NCBI RefSeq assembly: GCF_017921835.1
Contig: NZ_JAGEMN010000001.1
Span: 2,039,874 to 2,103,873, forward strand
Direction: 5' to 3'
Source of the DNA: Sporosarcina sp. 6E9
Lineage (GTDB): Bacteria; Bacillota; Bacilli; Bacillales_A; Planococcaceae
Length of the DNA: 64,000 nt
The translations under genes and the position numbers were made by a program. The notes under the pieces were generated by a model. That model was not told the origin of the DNA, made no database searches, and worked only from the letters and a program-made list of their open reading frames with translations. Every line of letters starts with the position of its first letter. Within the stretch, counting starts at the first letter, position 1. Positions 42,020 through 50,540 of this stretch are shown here, piece by piece.

Positions 42020-43216
42020 TTATACTTTTTTCTTTTTATCGATTGGTCTTGTCATATAATCCATTTTTTCGTGTACTACATCAATTCTTAACTGTTTGAA
42101 TGCATCTTTCCAGACTTCAGTAAACTTTTCGGGAATATACCTAAAACTCATATTTCTTCTAGGCGATAAATCTATCAAAGTATCTACAATAATATCTCTC
42201 GACTCTGGCGTAAGGCTAATAAATGTACCCCAATCCAACGAGAGGTCTTGAATATGTGATAAGGGAAGTCTGCTTTCAAAAAAAGTTTCGTCATTCCTTA
42301 ATAATATTGTCCTTGCTCTACCCATGCTTCTCTTATCAAAATCGACTTCCGTAACGTCTATTATCTCCTTTATTTCAGTAAAAGCTAAAAGATCCGACCA
42401 ATTTCCTGTTGATCTTTTTACAAAATTAAAATCACTAACATTTAAAACCATTATAAAATCAATCAATTTTCTATACTTTACTACACCTTGTGCAATTTCT
42501 CTTTCTCTGTTAGAACTCACGGAACTTAATATAGCTGCTTTTAAGTCCTCGAATTGTTCTGTTAGGTTATCAATACGTTTTACTTCTATTTCTCTAAAAC
42601 GTTGTTCATTCAAAAGCTTCTGAAAGTAACTTGCCCATTGCTTTTTGATAACCTCCTCAACATCTTGGATCTTGCTAAACATGAAAATATTATTTCCTTT
42701 GGCTCTTTGGCGAACAAAGTTTATAAAATTAAATATATACTTTGCAGTATCTTGCTTGTCTATAGACGGAAAATATATCTGATCTATGATTTCCTTATCT
42801 TTATTTCTTTCATATAACTCATGATCATGCCATACCTGTTGTTCAATAAAAGTATAGATAGGTATAGATTCTTCTATCGCTTTCAGTACTTCTAATTGCG
42901 TTATTGATAAGTTTTCCCGCACTTCAGATAAGGGAGTAGAAGTATTATCTTTTATAATACCGGTATCTACTTTCTCTACTGCCTCTGGTACACCTTTACC
43001 TCCAAATCTTGAACCAATTATTAATATCAGCATATCACTATTACCGACTTCATCTATACAACTTGAATGAGTATGAATCCTCGGATCAAATAATACATCA
43101 TTATAATCCGACATTATTGGGTTATATCCCATCGCATTTAGGAATGTTCTTAATTGGGACCTAACAATCGATAAGTCGTAACAAGTCGATGATACAAATA
43201 CTTTTAAACCAGCCAT
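42020..43216 (-). CDS. DUF4062-domain protein
   Basis: 398 residues. The N-terminal 150 residues carry the DUF4062 pattern KVFVSSTCYDLSIVRSQL, then DEVGNSDMLILIIGSRFGG and SITQLEVLKAIEESIPIYTFIE, a Rossmann-like fold related to TIR/SLOG-type domains. The C-terminal 240 residues are mainly helical and unassigned. DUF4062 modules often occur with signalling or STAND NTPase domains in defence-type proteins; this one stands alone. ATG follows GGAGGAGATAAATG. It is AT-rich and flanked by decayed mobile elements. Confidence 0.85.
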   Translation of the reverse strand: MAGLKVFVSSTCYDLSIVRSQLRTFLNAMGYNPIMSDYNDVLFDPRIHTHSSCIDEVGNSDMLILIIGSRFGGKGVPEAVEKVDTGIIKDNTSTPLSEVRENLSITQLEVLKAIEESIPIYTFIEQQVWHDHELYERNKDKEIIDQIYFPSIDKQDTAKYIFNFINFVRQRAKGNNIFMFSKIQDVEEVIKKQWASYFQKLLNEQRFREIEVKRIDNLTEQFEDLKAAILSSVSSNREREIAQGVVKYRKLIDFIMVLNVSDFNFVKRSTGNWSDLLAFTEIKEIIDVTEVDFDKRSMGRARTILLRNDETFFESRLPLSHIQDLSLDWGTFISLTPESRDIIVDTLIDLSPRRNMSFRYIPEKFTEVWKDAFKQLRIDVVHEKMDYMTRPIDKKKKV

Positions 43217-43335
43217 TCATTTATCTCCTCCAGTTTGTTCTATCCCCTTCTATCCCCTCCTGACTTCGACAAAAGATATTAAAATCCTCTAAATTCCACT
43301 AATAACTCCCATAGATATCGAGGCTGTTGGAGGAG

Positions 43336-43482
43336 GTGATCAAGATTCAAGCGTTAAAACTCAAAACAATCCCTGCACCAACCGATAACTCTACAACGTC
43401 CCAATATATCATATCTCTTCCTCGTAAATTCATTAGCGGATACATCTTTGTGTTGGATGAGCCATGGTCAATATTAGAGTGA
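43336..43482 (+). CDS. Possible small ORF with strong ribosome site (48 aa)
   Basis: GTG at 43336 overlaps GGAGGAGG. The frame gives IKIQALKLKTIPAPTDNS ... VLDEPWSILE, soluble, ending 2 nt before a repeat copy. The true start may be a few codons later. It could be a remnant of a longer gene. Not recognised. Confidence 0.35.
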   Translation: MIKIQALKLKTIPAPTDNSTTSQYIISLPRKFISGYIFVLDEPWSILE

Positions 43483-43483
43483 A

Positions 43484-43631
43484 AGATACCTGTGCTAGGT
43501 GCAATAACAAATATTCATGGTTTTTGAAAAAAACCAAAGGAATATCGACAAAGCTTTATGCAGACGATATCCCCTTTCTCGTTTTATGCAATTGTAGTTA
43601 ATAAACTGAATAGCTTCTAGCACAGGTACCT
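43484..43631 (+). repeat. 148-bp interspersed repeat, copy 10 (diverged)
   Basis: Exactly 148 bp, with left end AGATACCTGTGCTAGG and right end CTAGCACAGGTACCT; both arms share the change CAAG to CTAG, so the pairing is preserved by compensating changes. Inner hairpin GGAATATCGAC...GACGATATCCC. Same + orientation. Confidence 0.85.
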
Positions 43632-43635
43632 GAAA

Positions 43636-43800
43636 TTAATCCCTCCTAAACAAATCCCTCGTATAATCCTTATCCGCAACGTCCTTGATATCATCTGACA
43701 ATAGATTTGCAACGATTAAGTTATGATAAGTGAATTAAAGAATTCTTCTGTAAGTGCAGGTTCATATACGACAACTTCGATATTTTCCACCTTAATGAAA
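43636..43800 (-). pseudogene. 3' relic of a nucleotide-sugar dehydrogenase gene
   Basis: On the minus strand two frames read KVENIEVVVYEPALTEEFFN and then LIVANLLSDDIKDVADKDY plus TRDLFRRD before a stop. This is the C-terminal end of UDP-glucose/UDP-HexNAc 6-dehydrogenases (Ugd/TuaD-like), with an internal deletion joining the blocks. No upstream part survives; the break lies next to GGTACCT and the IS110 relic. Confidence 0.65.
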
Positions 43801-43923
43801 GGTACCTATAATGTTAAATAGATTGATGGTAAGTGAAAAAACCATTGTTTTCAGGGTATAGGGGAAGTACCAATCACAGAACTTCCAATATACGCCCCCA
43901 CCAAAAAGGAGGAGCTGAAAACA
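43801..43923 (+). other. IS110 left non-coding end, possible bridge-RNA region
   Basis: About 120 bp between the Ugd relic and the transposase start, with a hairpin (AAAACCATTGTTTT). In IS110 elements structured non-coding ends encode the bridge RNA. Here only location and the hairpin support this. Confidence 0.3.
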
Positions 43924-45184
43924 ATGGTTACACTATTATTTAATCAAATCAAGGGGATAAGTGGAAGTCATTGGAACCGCTTAATGCGGGAAGAAAAAGC
44001 AGAGGAATACTGTATCGTAGCGACTGATGCGGCGAAGTTTGTAAACACAGCGATGTTCTGCACAATTTACGGCGATATTTTACAGGAGCCATTTGAGTTC
44101 GACGCGTGCCTGACGGGTTACCAATTAATGAAGAAATACATTGATGCGACATGCAAGGCTTACTCCCTATCGCAAGTGATTCGACTGCGCACTACTATGA
44201 AGACCTTATAAGACTATGCATGGATGAGGGATATATCGTCCGGATATTGAATGCGGCAACGACCGCTAGGGGAAAGAGAAACTGTGTTAAATTACACAAA
44301 AAATGACCGTGTGGACCTGATGGCAATTGTCCAGTCCTTACTTCATGGACGGGGTGGAACGAGCGTGGACTCCTTACAGGAGTTAGAGTCGTTAAAAACA
44401 TTAACGAGAGCCAGACGTGCACTCGTGGATAATCAATCATCTGCGAATGTATATGGATCATATCTTCCGTGAATTCCAGGGTAAAAATGTAAAGGTTGAT
44501 GGTGAAAATAAAGTCATAAAAATCCTGGATCAGTTCGTTTCAAAAATGTCCCTATTCTTTATAAGAAACTATCCACATCCTTCGGATATCTTGACTATAG
44601 GTAAAATCGGACTAAGAAAAATTTCAATAGAAAATAACTTGAAGCTCCGTGAAGATGCAATCGATAGGCTTTTGGATTACGCTCAAAACTCGATATCCAA
44701 ACCCAAGTTCATGCTTGATAGTGAGTTGATTTTACTTCAACTTAAGCTTGATGAATATGAGTTATCACGGTCAAATTAAGCAATTATAATTGAAGAGAAA
44801 CTACTGGAAACAGACGGTGGTATCCTCTCGAGTGTACCGGGTTTGGGTATCACTACAGCTGCAGAATTGACTGCTGAAATAGGGAATGTTCATGACTTTT
44901 CACACGCGGGGCAACTCATCAAGATGGCCTGAACATATCCGATTGTTAGACAATCCGGAGGGAAACGTGCGAATCATTACCGCATATCCAAACAAGGCAG
45001 AGCCGCTTTCCGAAACGTCGTCTATCAGGTAGAAAAAAATGTTTCGATTCAGAATCCAGACATGAAGATACGCTACCTTGCGATGAAGGATAAGGGTAAG
45101 AAACCAGGTCAGGCCTATATCGCTCTAGGGAATCGGATTCTACGGATCGCCATCGCCATGATTAAGGACCAAAAGCTTTATTAG
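43924..45184 (+). pseudogene. IS110-family transposase, decayed
   Basis: The N-terminal part (RuvC-like/DEDD region, YCIVATDAAKFVNTAMFCTIYG) starts at ATG 43924 with AAAAAGGAGGAGC upstream. The frame then shifts several times (HYYEDLIRLCMDEGYIVRIL follows in another frame). The C-terminal Transposase_20 region is clear (SSVPGLGITTAAELTAEIGN, AGQLIKMA-stop, QSGGKRANHYRISKQGR), interrupted by TGA where MAG is expected. The element is inactive. Confidence 0.85.
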
Positions 45185-45775
45185 AGCAGTCAACTGGATT
45201 ATTGTCTTGAAAAAGTCATCGCTGGAAAACTTAGAAATACGGTAAAACAAGAGTTGTTCAATCAACGATTTTTATAAGAAGAAAGGCTGTAAGTAGTACA
45301 TTTAGGAATAAACAAAGGCGTTTTCCCGGAACGTAGACCACATTGTTCGTTATGGGTCTTGTTCTACAAATACGAATAAAACGTTAAAGAAAATGAGCTT
45401 GTATTTAATAGGATGTATCCCTGTGGGATGAAACGCAAGACCTTTCACGTTGCGGAAAAACACCATTATATTGTTCTGTGATTGTTGAGAGACTGTAGTT
45501 TCGTGCGGCCAAAAATCTGTTTTCTTAGCGCTTGACTTATTTCACATTAAACGCTGTGTCAGGTGCAATTGTGGCTATTCATGGTTTTTGAATAAAAAAC
45601 AAGGGGATATCGATAAAGTGCTAGATAGTCGGTATCCCCTTTCTATTTTTCAGCAATTGTAGTGTATTGTCTTGCACTGGTACCCGAAATAATATAATTA
45701 ATATGAATATCTTATTGCGCAATCACCCAATTTATTCCTTTCTTGTAGTATGATGAAGAAGGGAGGAAAATATGG
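45185..45775. other. IS110 downstream flank with a degenerate repeat copy
   Basis: No gene seen. A decayed repeat-family copy occupies 45552-45685 (TGTCAGGTGCAATTGTGGC ... CTTGCACTGGTACC) with a good inner hairpin GGGGATATCGA...GTCGGTATCCCC, same + orientation. 45185-45550 is probably the non-coding right side of the IS110 relic. Confidence 0.5.
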
Positions 45776-46315
45776 ATGAAAATTACTTTGTATCATGGAA
45801 CATCAAAAGAAAGAGGTTCTCACATACTAGCTGATGGAAAAATTAAAGCAAAAAATATTAATAGGGTGTATGATGAAAATCATATTATGCCTACAAGTGA
45901 TGGATATGTCTATTTGACTAAAGACATTGCTCTAGCTGTCTATTATGCAAATTTGACAGCCGTAACAATTGATAGAGATACACAACTTATGATTTTTAAA
46001 TTGGAATTATATAATTATGAACTTGAAGCAGACTTAGATGAAATAAAATATACACTTAATAATAAAAAGGAAAAAGAACGGGATGATTATAGCGTAAAAG
46101 ATTCGCTTAAACTAACAGCTTCAGTTAGGTATCCGCATGATGTATTATTAAAAGATAATAAGGTCAAATATACTGTAAAAACATCGACACTTATAGAGGG
46201 TACCAATAGAATTGGGAAAGAAGAAGCAAATGGAATACTAAAATTGCGAGGCAAAAACAGTGATAAAGCGATAGCAAGTAAGCAAGATTATATTTCTAAA
46301 TGCATTTGGAAATGA
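45776..46315 (+). CDS. ADP-ribosyltransferase-like protein (predicted)
   Basis: 179 residues. The N-terminus LYHGTSKERGSHILADGKI, then SDGYVYLTKDIALAVYYAN, fits the pattern of ART-superfamily proteins: an H-G-T/S strand, a G-x-I-x loop, and a Y-x-T strand followed by a helix with A-x-x-YA. The rest is basic and soluble with no membrane segment. ATG lies 9 nt after GGGAGG. Similar small proteins act as toxins or in phage defence or DNA/RNA repair, but the catalytic Glu is not clear to me. It is isolated among IS relics and AT-rich. Confidence 0.55.
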   Translation: MKITLYHGTSKERGSHILADGKIKAKNINRVYDENHIMPTSDGYVYLTKDIALAVYYANLTAVTIDRDTQLMIFKLELYNYELEADLDEIKYTLNNKKEKERDDYSVKDSLKLTASVRYPHDVLLKDNKVKYTVKTSTLIEGTNRIGKEEANGILKLRGKNSDKAIASKQDYISKCIWK

Positions 46316-46662
46316 TTACAGATAAGGTATTCCAGCCCGTCAGGGAAGTCAAAATGGATAGTCACGGTATCAAAAGAAACCTTAACCATAACCACCTGTC
46401 CTGCAAACCGGGGGGATGTGGAATATTGCTTTTGATCAATTCGGATAAAACCGTACTTATCTGCTTTTGCACGCTCGAACCGTACGCACTTATAGGCATT
46501 TCCCGGCAGTTTGTATGTATTTTTTAGGATGTTGGCAAGTGGCTTTTTTTATATACATAAATTAGCTGCCGTTTTCTACATTTCTATAATGCCATAAACA
46601 AATCCGGTTTCCCTTGCGATTACACTAATCGTCCAGCCTTTCTGTTTCAATTCTCTTATCAT
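46309..46662 (-). pseudogene. IS21-family IstA transposase remnant
   Basis: The N-terminal piece starts at ATG 46662 (GGAGG upstream) and reads MIRELKQKGWTISVIARETG, the IstA helix-turn-helix, then stops at 46576. After a large internal deletion the C-terminal piece (46535 to 46309) reads YKCVRFERAKADKYGFIRI and PRFAGQVVMVKVSFDTVTI, the typical IstA C-terminal beta barrel. No istB is present. Confidence 0.75.
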
Positions 46663-46830
46663 AAAAAAATCCTCCAACAATAACGACATTCCCACACTTC
46701 CAATCTATCTCTATCTGAAATAAATTATCCGTGAAGATTGGGGAATTTTAAACCGTTATTATTGATTATTTTAACACCGATATTCACAATAAGGAAACAG
46801 TTCCATTTTTTACATATGTTGTTTGTTGTC

Positions 46831-48067
46831 TTATCCTACTTTTTCTTTAGATGCTTTTTTCTCTTGCTTTGTCGGTAAAATGCTTTTTTGTAATTGGACT
46901 AACAATGGCAAAATCTTCTCCAAACCGTATGGTATCAGACTTTTTATCGGTACTTTTTGCCGTCCCTTACTCTTTCGCAACCTTCGGTTGAAGTCCTTCA
47001 TGAGCGTTTAAATCGACTCGAACAGAAATTGCTGCACTGTCCTTAAGAATTTCAACCACTTTTAGTCGGTTGATAGATAAGTCGCATGATTTCAGCTAAT
47101 GCGCAGGTAATTAATGCAATGTACATTTGATTCCAGATTCCAACAGGAGAATGACTGAATAAATGGCTAACTTTCACATGCTGTTTTAACCATTTAAAGA
47201 ACAGTTCGATATACCAACGATTTTTATAAGCCTCTAAAATTTCTTCTTCTGTTAAATCTAGCCGATTTGTAATCAAGTGATAAGGATTCCCGTCATCGTC
47301 AATGAATTCGATATAACGAACAGGTTCTTCCCGCATTATTATTGATACCAATTCATTCTTTGTAACATTAGGATGTGTAGGTTCGTAAGACTTTAACGTT
47401 TCCATCTTAAAGGTCTTTCTAATACGGACGAGAAATTGTACATCTTTCAATCCATCCACCCATTTTTGTTTTATGGGCATACTCACGATCCATAACGTAT
47501 AAGGCACCATCTGCATCAATGATGTGATTAACAGCGTCTGAGTCAGCGACATTTCCGGTTGATGGAATCATCTTTTCAGGATATATACTATTTGCGGAAG
47601 CAACAACGACACGTACATGCAACTTGATTCCGCAGGAATCCTTGGAGATTGCAGTCCAATTTAATGCGTTTTTTGGCAACTTAACATAGGTACCATCAAT
47701 GATTCGTAAGGGTCCCACGTTGCTATTAATCCCCTTAGCGTTACCTTTCAATGTCCAATATTGTTCAGCTAGTAGACTTAATAAATCAGCTAAATCGACA
47801 GTATTCATATCAATCAAACGCCGGCTAATTTGAGAATGACTAATAGAGTCGACGCCAATTTCTTTGCGAAAATATTTTAGAACGAATAACTGTATCGATT
47901 TCCCTTAGGGATTCCCATTTGCAAAGACTTGCCATAATAAATATTTTCACGACTGAAAAGTCGGTTAGTTTCTTGGCGTAATAGTTCATGAGTGGACATG
48001 CTAAAATATTTGTTGGAAAATTAGATAAGTATTGACGAAAGACTAAATTTTGGTTTACACTGGTCAT
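46831..48067 (-). pseudogene. IS4-family transposase, frameshifted
   Basis: The N-terminal part begins at ATG 48067 (VNQNLVFRQYLSNFPTN), with frameshifts near 47840, 47480 and 47055 and an in-frame stop near 47005. DDE features are visible: first Asp in LRIIDGTYVKL, second in YVMDREYAHK, and the IS4 signature Y-x2-R-x3-E-x6-K in YKNRWYIELFFKWLK. The C-terminal frame ends at 46831. Inactive. Confidence 0.88.
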
Positions 48068-48423
48068 GGTGGAGCTCCTTTTTGATAGTGTAGGGAACTG
48101 ATTTATTCGTCGTTTCCTTACCTAACATCAGGAGCTTTTTTGTGTTTCAGAAAGTTATTAATCTATTTAATTTATTACCTTTTTTAGGGTAATTTACATT
48201 TATTCACTTCTATTAAAAGTAAAATTGACTGGAATGCGCTCGATCGAATACCGAACTCAATCCAGCCAATCAGCTGCATAATAAAAACTATAACTTTTAT
48301 GGGTCGCCAACCTTGGTATAGTTTCTTGACTCGTTTTAAAATCAACTTTAAGCCGTGAAACTACATGAAATGTGCTAATGAGAGTGATATGGAAAAGTAA
48401 ATAATAACTAATACATAATAAAA
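48068..48423. other. Gap between the IS4 relic and the capsule cluster
   Basis: No gene. It contains the upstream end of the IS4 element and AT-rich sequence after the last capsule gene. No clear terminator for the long capsule transcript is visible. Confidence 0.4.
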
Positions 48424-49299
48424 TCAAATATTATTATCTAATTGTTTAAAGTTAAATGAATTAAAACCTTCATTTAAATCTAGATAAACAATATTGTGAT
48501 GAGGAACCCTTTCCTCAACATCAGGCAATATTGTATAATCTCTATTATATCTTAACGAGAGGTAATCATGATAATTTTTCATCACTGGGAATTGATAGTT
48601 CTCAAACTTAACCATTATGATATTATCTAATAAATCCAAAGGGAAATGAATCCTGTTCGTATTAAAAAAAACGAGTTCAGAAAGATTACCTTTTTTAGAA
48701 TTAGAATATGCCTTTATTTTCTTTTCACTATATTTAATAACATTATATCGATATTTTTCAGGTAATATTGATTGTGCAATTAGGGAACAATACTTCACAA
48801 CTTTCCCTTTATTTTCAGGAGGTCTTTTGTTAATAAATAGCAATGCTAAGTTTGAATAAAACAGTTGCTTTAACGCAAGAAGTTTATTGGATGGAACTAT
48901 ATCAAACACAGATATATCAACAAAAACTCCACTAACAATTCTCTCGCCATATTGACTTTTTGTTACACAAGTGGTAGTCTGATCAATTACTTTTGCGATA
49001 AGTAAATTAAAATTATTATCAGAATCAAAATCTTTAAGCATTAAATTACTAGGCAACTCTTTTTTTGATAAACTTTTAAATCTCTCGAAGTTAGTGCGAT
49101 TCATAACTATATCAATATCATCATCCCATGGAATAAAACCTTTATGTACAACTGCTCCAATTGCTGAACCTCCTACTAATGAATAATCTATATTATTTTG
49201 TTTACAAACCTTATCAATCTCTAGTAAAATATCAAGGCATTTTAATTGAAGTAACCTTAAATTTTCATCAGTCATTTCAAAAACTGTCAAGTTTTCCAC
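48424..49299 (-). CDS. LicD-family protein
   Basis: 291 residues. The LicD core reads LEIDKVCKQNNIDYSLVGGSAIGAVVHKGFIPWDDDIDIVM, with the nucleotidyltransferase-fold metal residues DDDID. LicD proteins transfer phosphocholine or other phosphoryl groups to sugars of surface polymers, so this gene probably decorates the capsule. Last gene of the minus-strand cluster, 23 nt after the glycosyltransferase. Very AT-rich. Confidence 0.9.
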   Translation of the reverse strand: MENLTVFEMTDENLRLLQLKCLDILLEIDKVCKQNNIDYSLVGGSAIGAVVHKGFIPWDDDIDIVMNRTNFERFKSLSKKELPSNLMLKDFDSDNNFNLLIAKVIDQTTTCVTKSQYGERIVSGVFVDISVFDIVPSNKLLALKQLFYSNLALLFINKRPPENKGKVVKYCSLIAQSILPEKYRYNVIKYSEKKIKAYSNSKKGNLSELVFFNTNRIHFPLDLLDNIIMVKFENYQFPVMKNYHDYLSLRYNRDYTILPDVEERVPHHNIVYLDLNEGFNSFNFKQLDNNI

Positions 49300-49322
49300 C
49301 TCTTATATTATCCATAATAAAA

Positions 49323-50540
49323 TTATTCAATTATATCTTTGATGATATTAGCAGTGTAAGAAGGGACCGCCTCATAATATGCAGAATAAATATCACTTTT
49401 TATAACTTTAGTACTAGTCATGTTTTCAATAAATTCCTCAATTTTCATTAAATTTGTATTTAAATCTTTATTGTTTTCATATATACAAAGGGAATACGGA
49501 TAATTTTCAAGTAAGGGAATGATTGGATCATCGATGTTTTTAACAAAATGTATAATCGGTTTAAGCATAGATATATACTCAATAACTTTACTTGGAGTTT
49601 GGTTAGTTATTGTATTTCCTACGCTTATTAAAATTGATGCTTTCGAGTATTCTTTTTCGAGTACTTCTTTATTAACTTTACCATGTTGAATTATGTGTTT
49701 TGGATTGTTTTTTGCAAATTTCCCAATTATTTTTTCACAGTCTCCAAAGGAAAAAAAGTTAATCTTAATATTAGTTCGTTTGGTAAGTTCAGTTAAAACA
49801 TTAAGTAAATATTTTGGATTTCGGATTTTTTTATAAAATGCACCTGCATAGATTAAAGTCGTTACATCAGTCGTTACATCAGTCGTTACATCAGTCGTTA
49901 CATCATAAGATTTTAACTCATTTTCAGTTAATAAAGGGTGTTCAACAAAATGGATAACTTTATTGTTCTTCCTTGCAATATTATGAATATTTGTGTTTTC
50001 CAAGTGTTTCATTAGAATTAAATTTTCAACATTTTCTAATGCGTTCGCTTCGATATATTTATGAACTTTCATTCTCAATTTTTTTATAACTTTCAAACGA
50101 TGGAGAACTGAGTTATCAGAAAATGGGTCAAATATATATGGAATGACCTCACACTTTGGATTGTTTTTTTGAAACTCAATACTCGAAACTATATTTTCAA
50201 AAGGAAGAGAAATTGGTATTAATGAATCTATTTTTGCCTGTTCATTTATTTCTCTAATCATATGTAATTGATTTTTTGTTAGACTTTGATTAATACTACT
50301 TTTATTAAAAATAAAATTCATTCTAAAAAGTATCTTTTTAAAAATATTGTTCAATTCTGGTTTCTCATAAAAATATAAGTTAACTCCATTAAGTTTTAAT
50401 TTCGATTTATCAGATTGTTCCAAACTCAATATAGAGATGTGATAACTTTTTTTCAATTCATTAATTACATTGTCTATACACTTTCCGTTGGCCGAGGGAT
50501 TTGGATAGTAATTCCCTAAGATAAAAACAATATGTTTCAA
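49323..50540 (-). CDS. Glycosyltransferase with internal four-residue tandem repeat
   Basis: 405 residues, GT-B type by layout: an N-terminal FILGNYYPNPSANGKCI domain and a C-terminal LIYAGAFYKKIRNPKYLLNVL ... SILISVGNTITNQTPSKVIEYI donor-binding region. It should add one sugar of the repeat unit at the inner membrane face. A 12-bp unit repeated four times (49857-49904) encodes DVTT four times just before the C-terminal domain. The start overlaps the flippase stop by 4 nt. Confidence 0.82.
   Translation of the reverse strand: MKHIVFILGNYYPNPSANGKCIDNVINELKKSYHISILSLEQSDKSKLKLNGVNLYFYEKPELNNIFKKILFRMNFIFNKSSINQSLTKNQLHMIREINEQAKIDSLIPISLPFENIVSSIEFQKNNPKCEVIPYIFDPFSDNSVLHRLKVIKKLRMKVHKYIEANALENVENLILMKHLENTNIHNIARKNNKVIHFVEHPLLTENELKSYDVTTDVTTDVTTDVTTLIYAGAFYKKIRNPKYLLNVLTELTKRTNIKINFFSFGDCEKIIGKFAKNNPKHIIQHGKVNKEVLEKEYSKASILISVGNTITNQTPSKVIEYISMLKPIIHFVKNIDDPIIPLLENYPYSLCIYENNKDLNTNLMKIEEFIENMTSTKVIKSDIYSAYYEAVPSYTANIIKDIIE
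49857..49904 (-). repeat. 12-bp tandem repeat, four units
   Basis: Four perfect units of GATGTAACGACT (minus strand), encoding Asp-Val-Thr-Thr. Units can be gained or lost without a frameshift. Confidence 0.95.

Noticed and set aside
43801..43810. AGGTACCT as a further repeat copy
   Set aside because: Only the 8-bp palindrome matches; neither arm nor inner hairpin follows.
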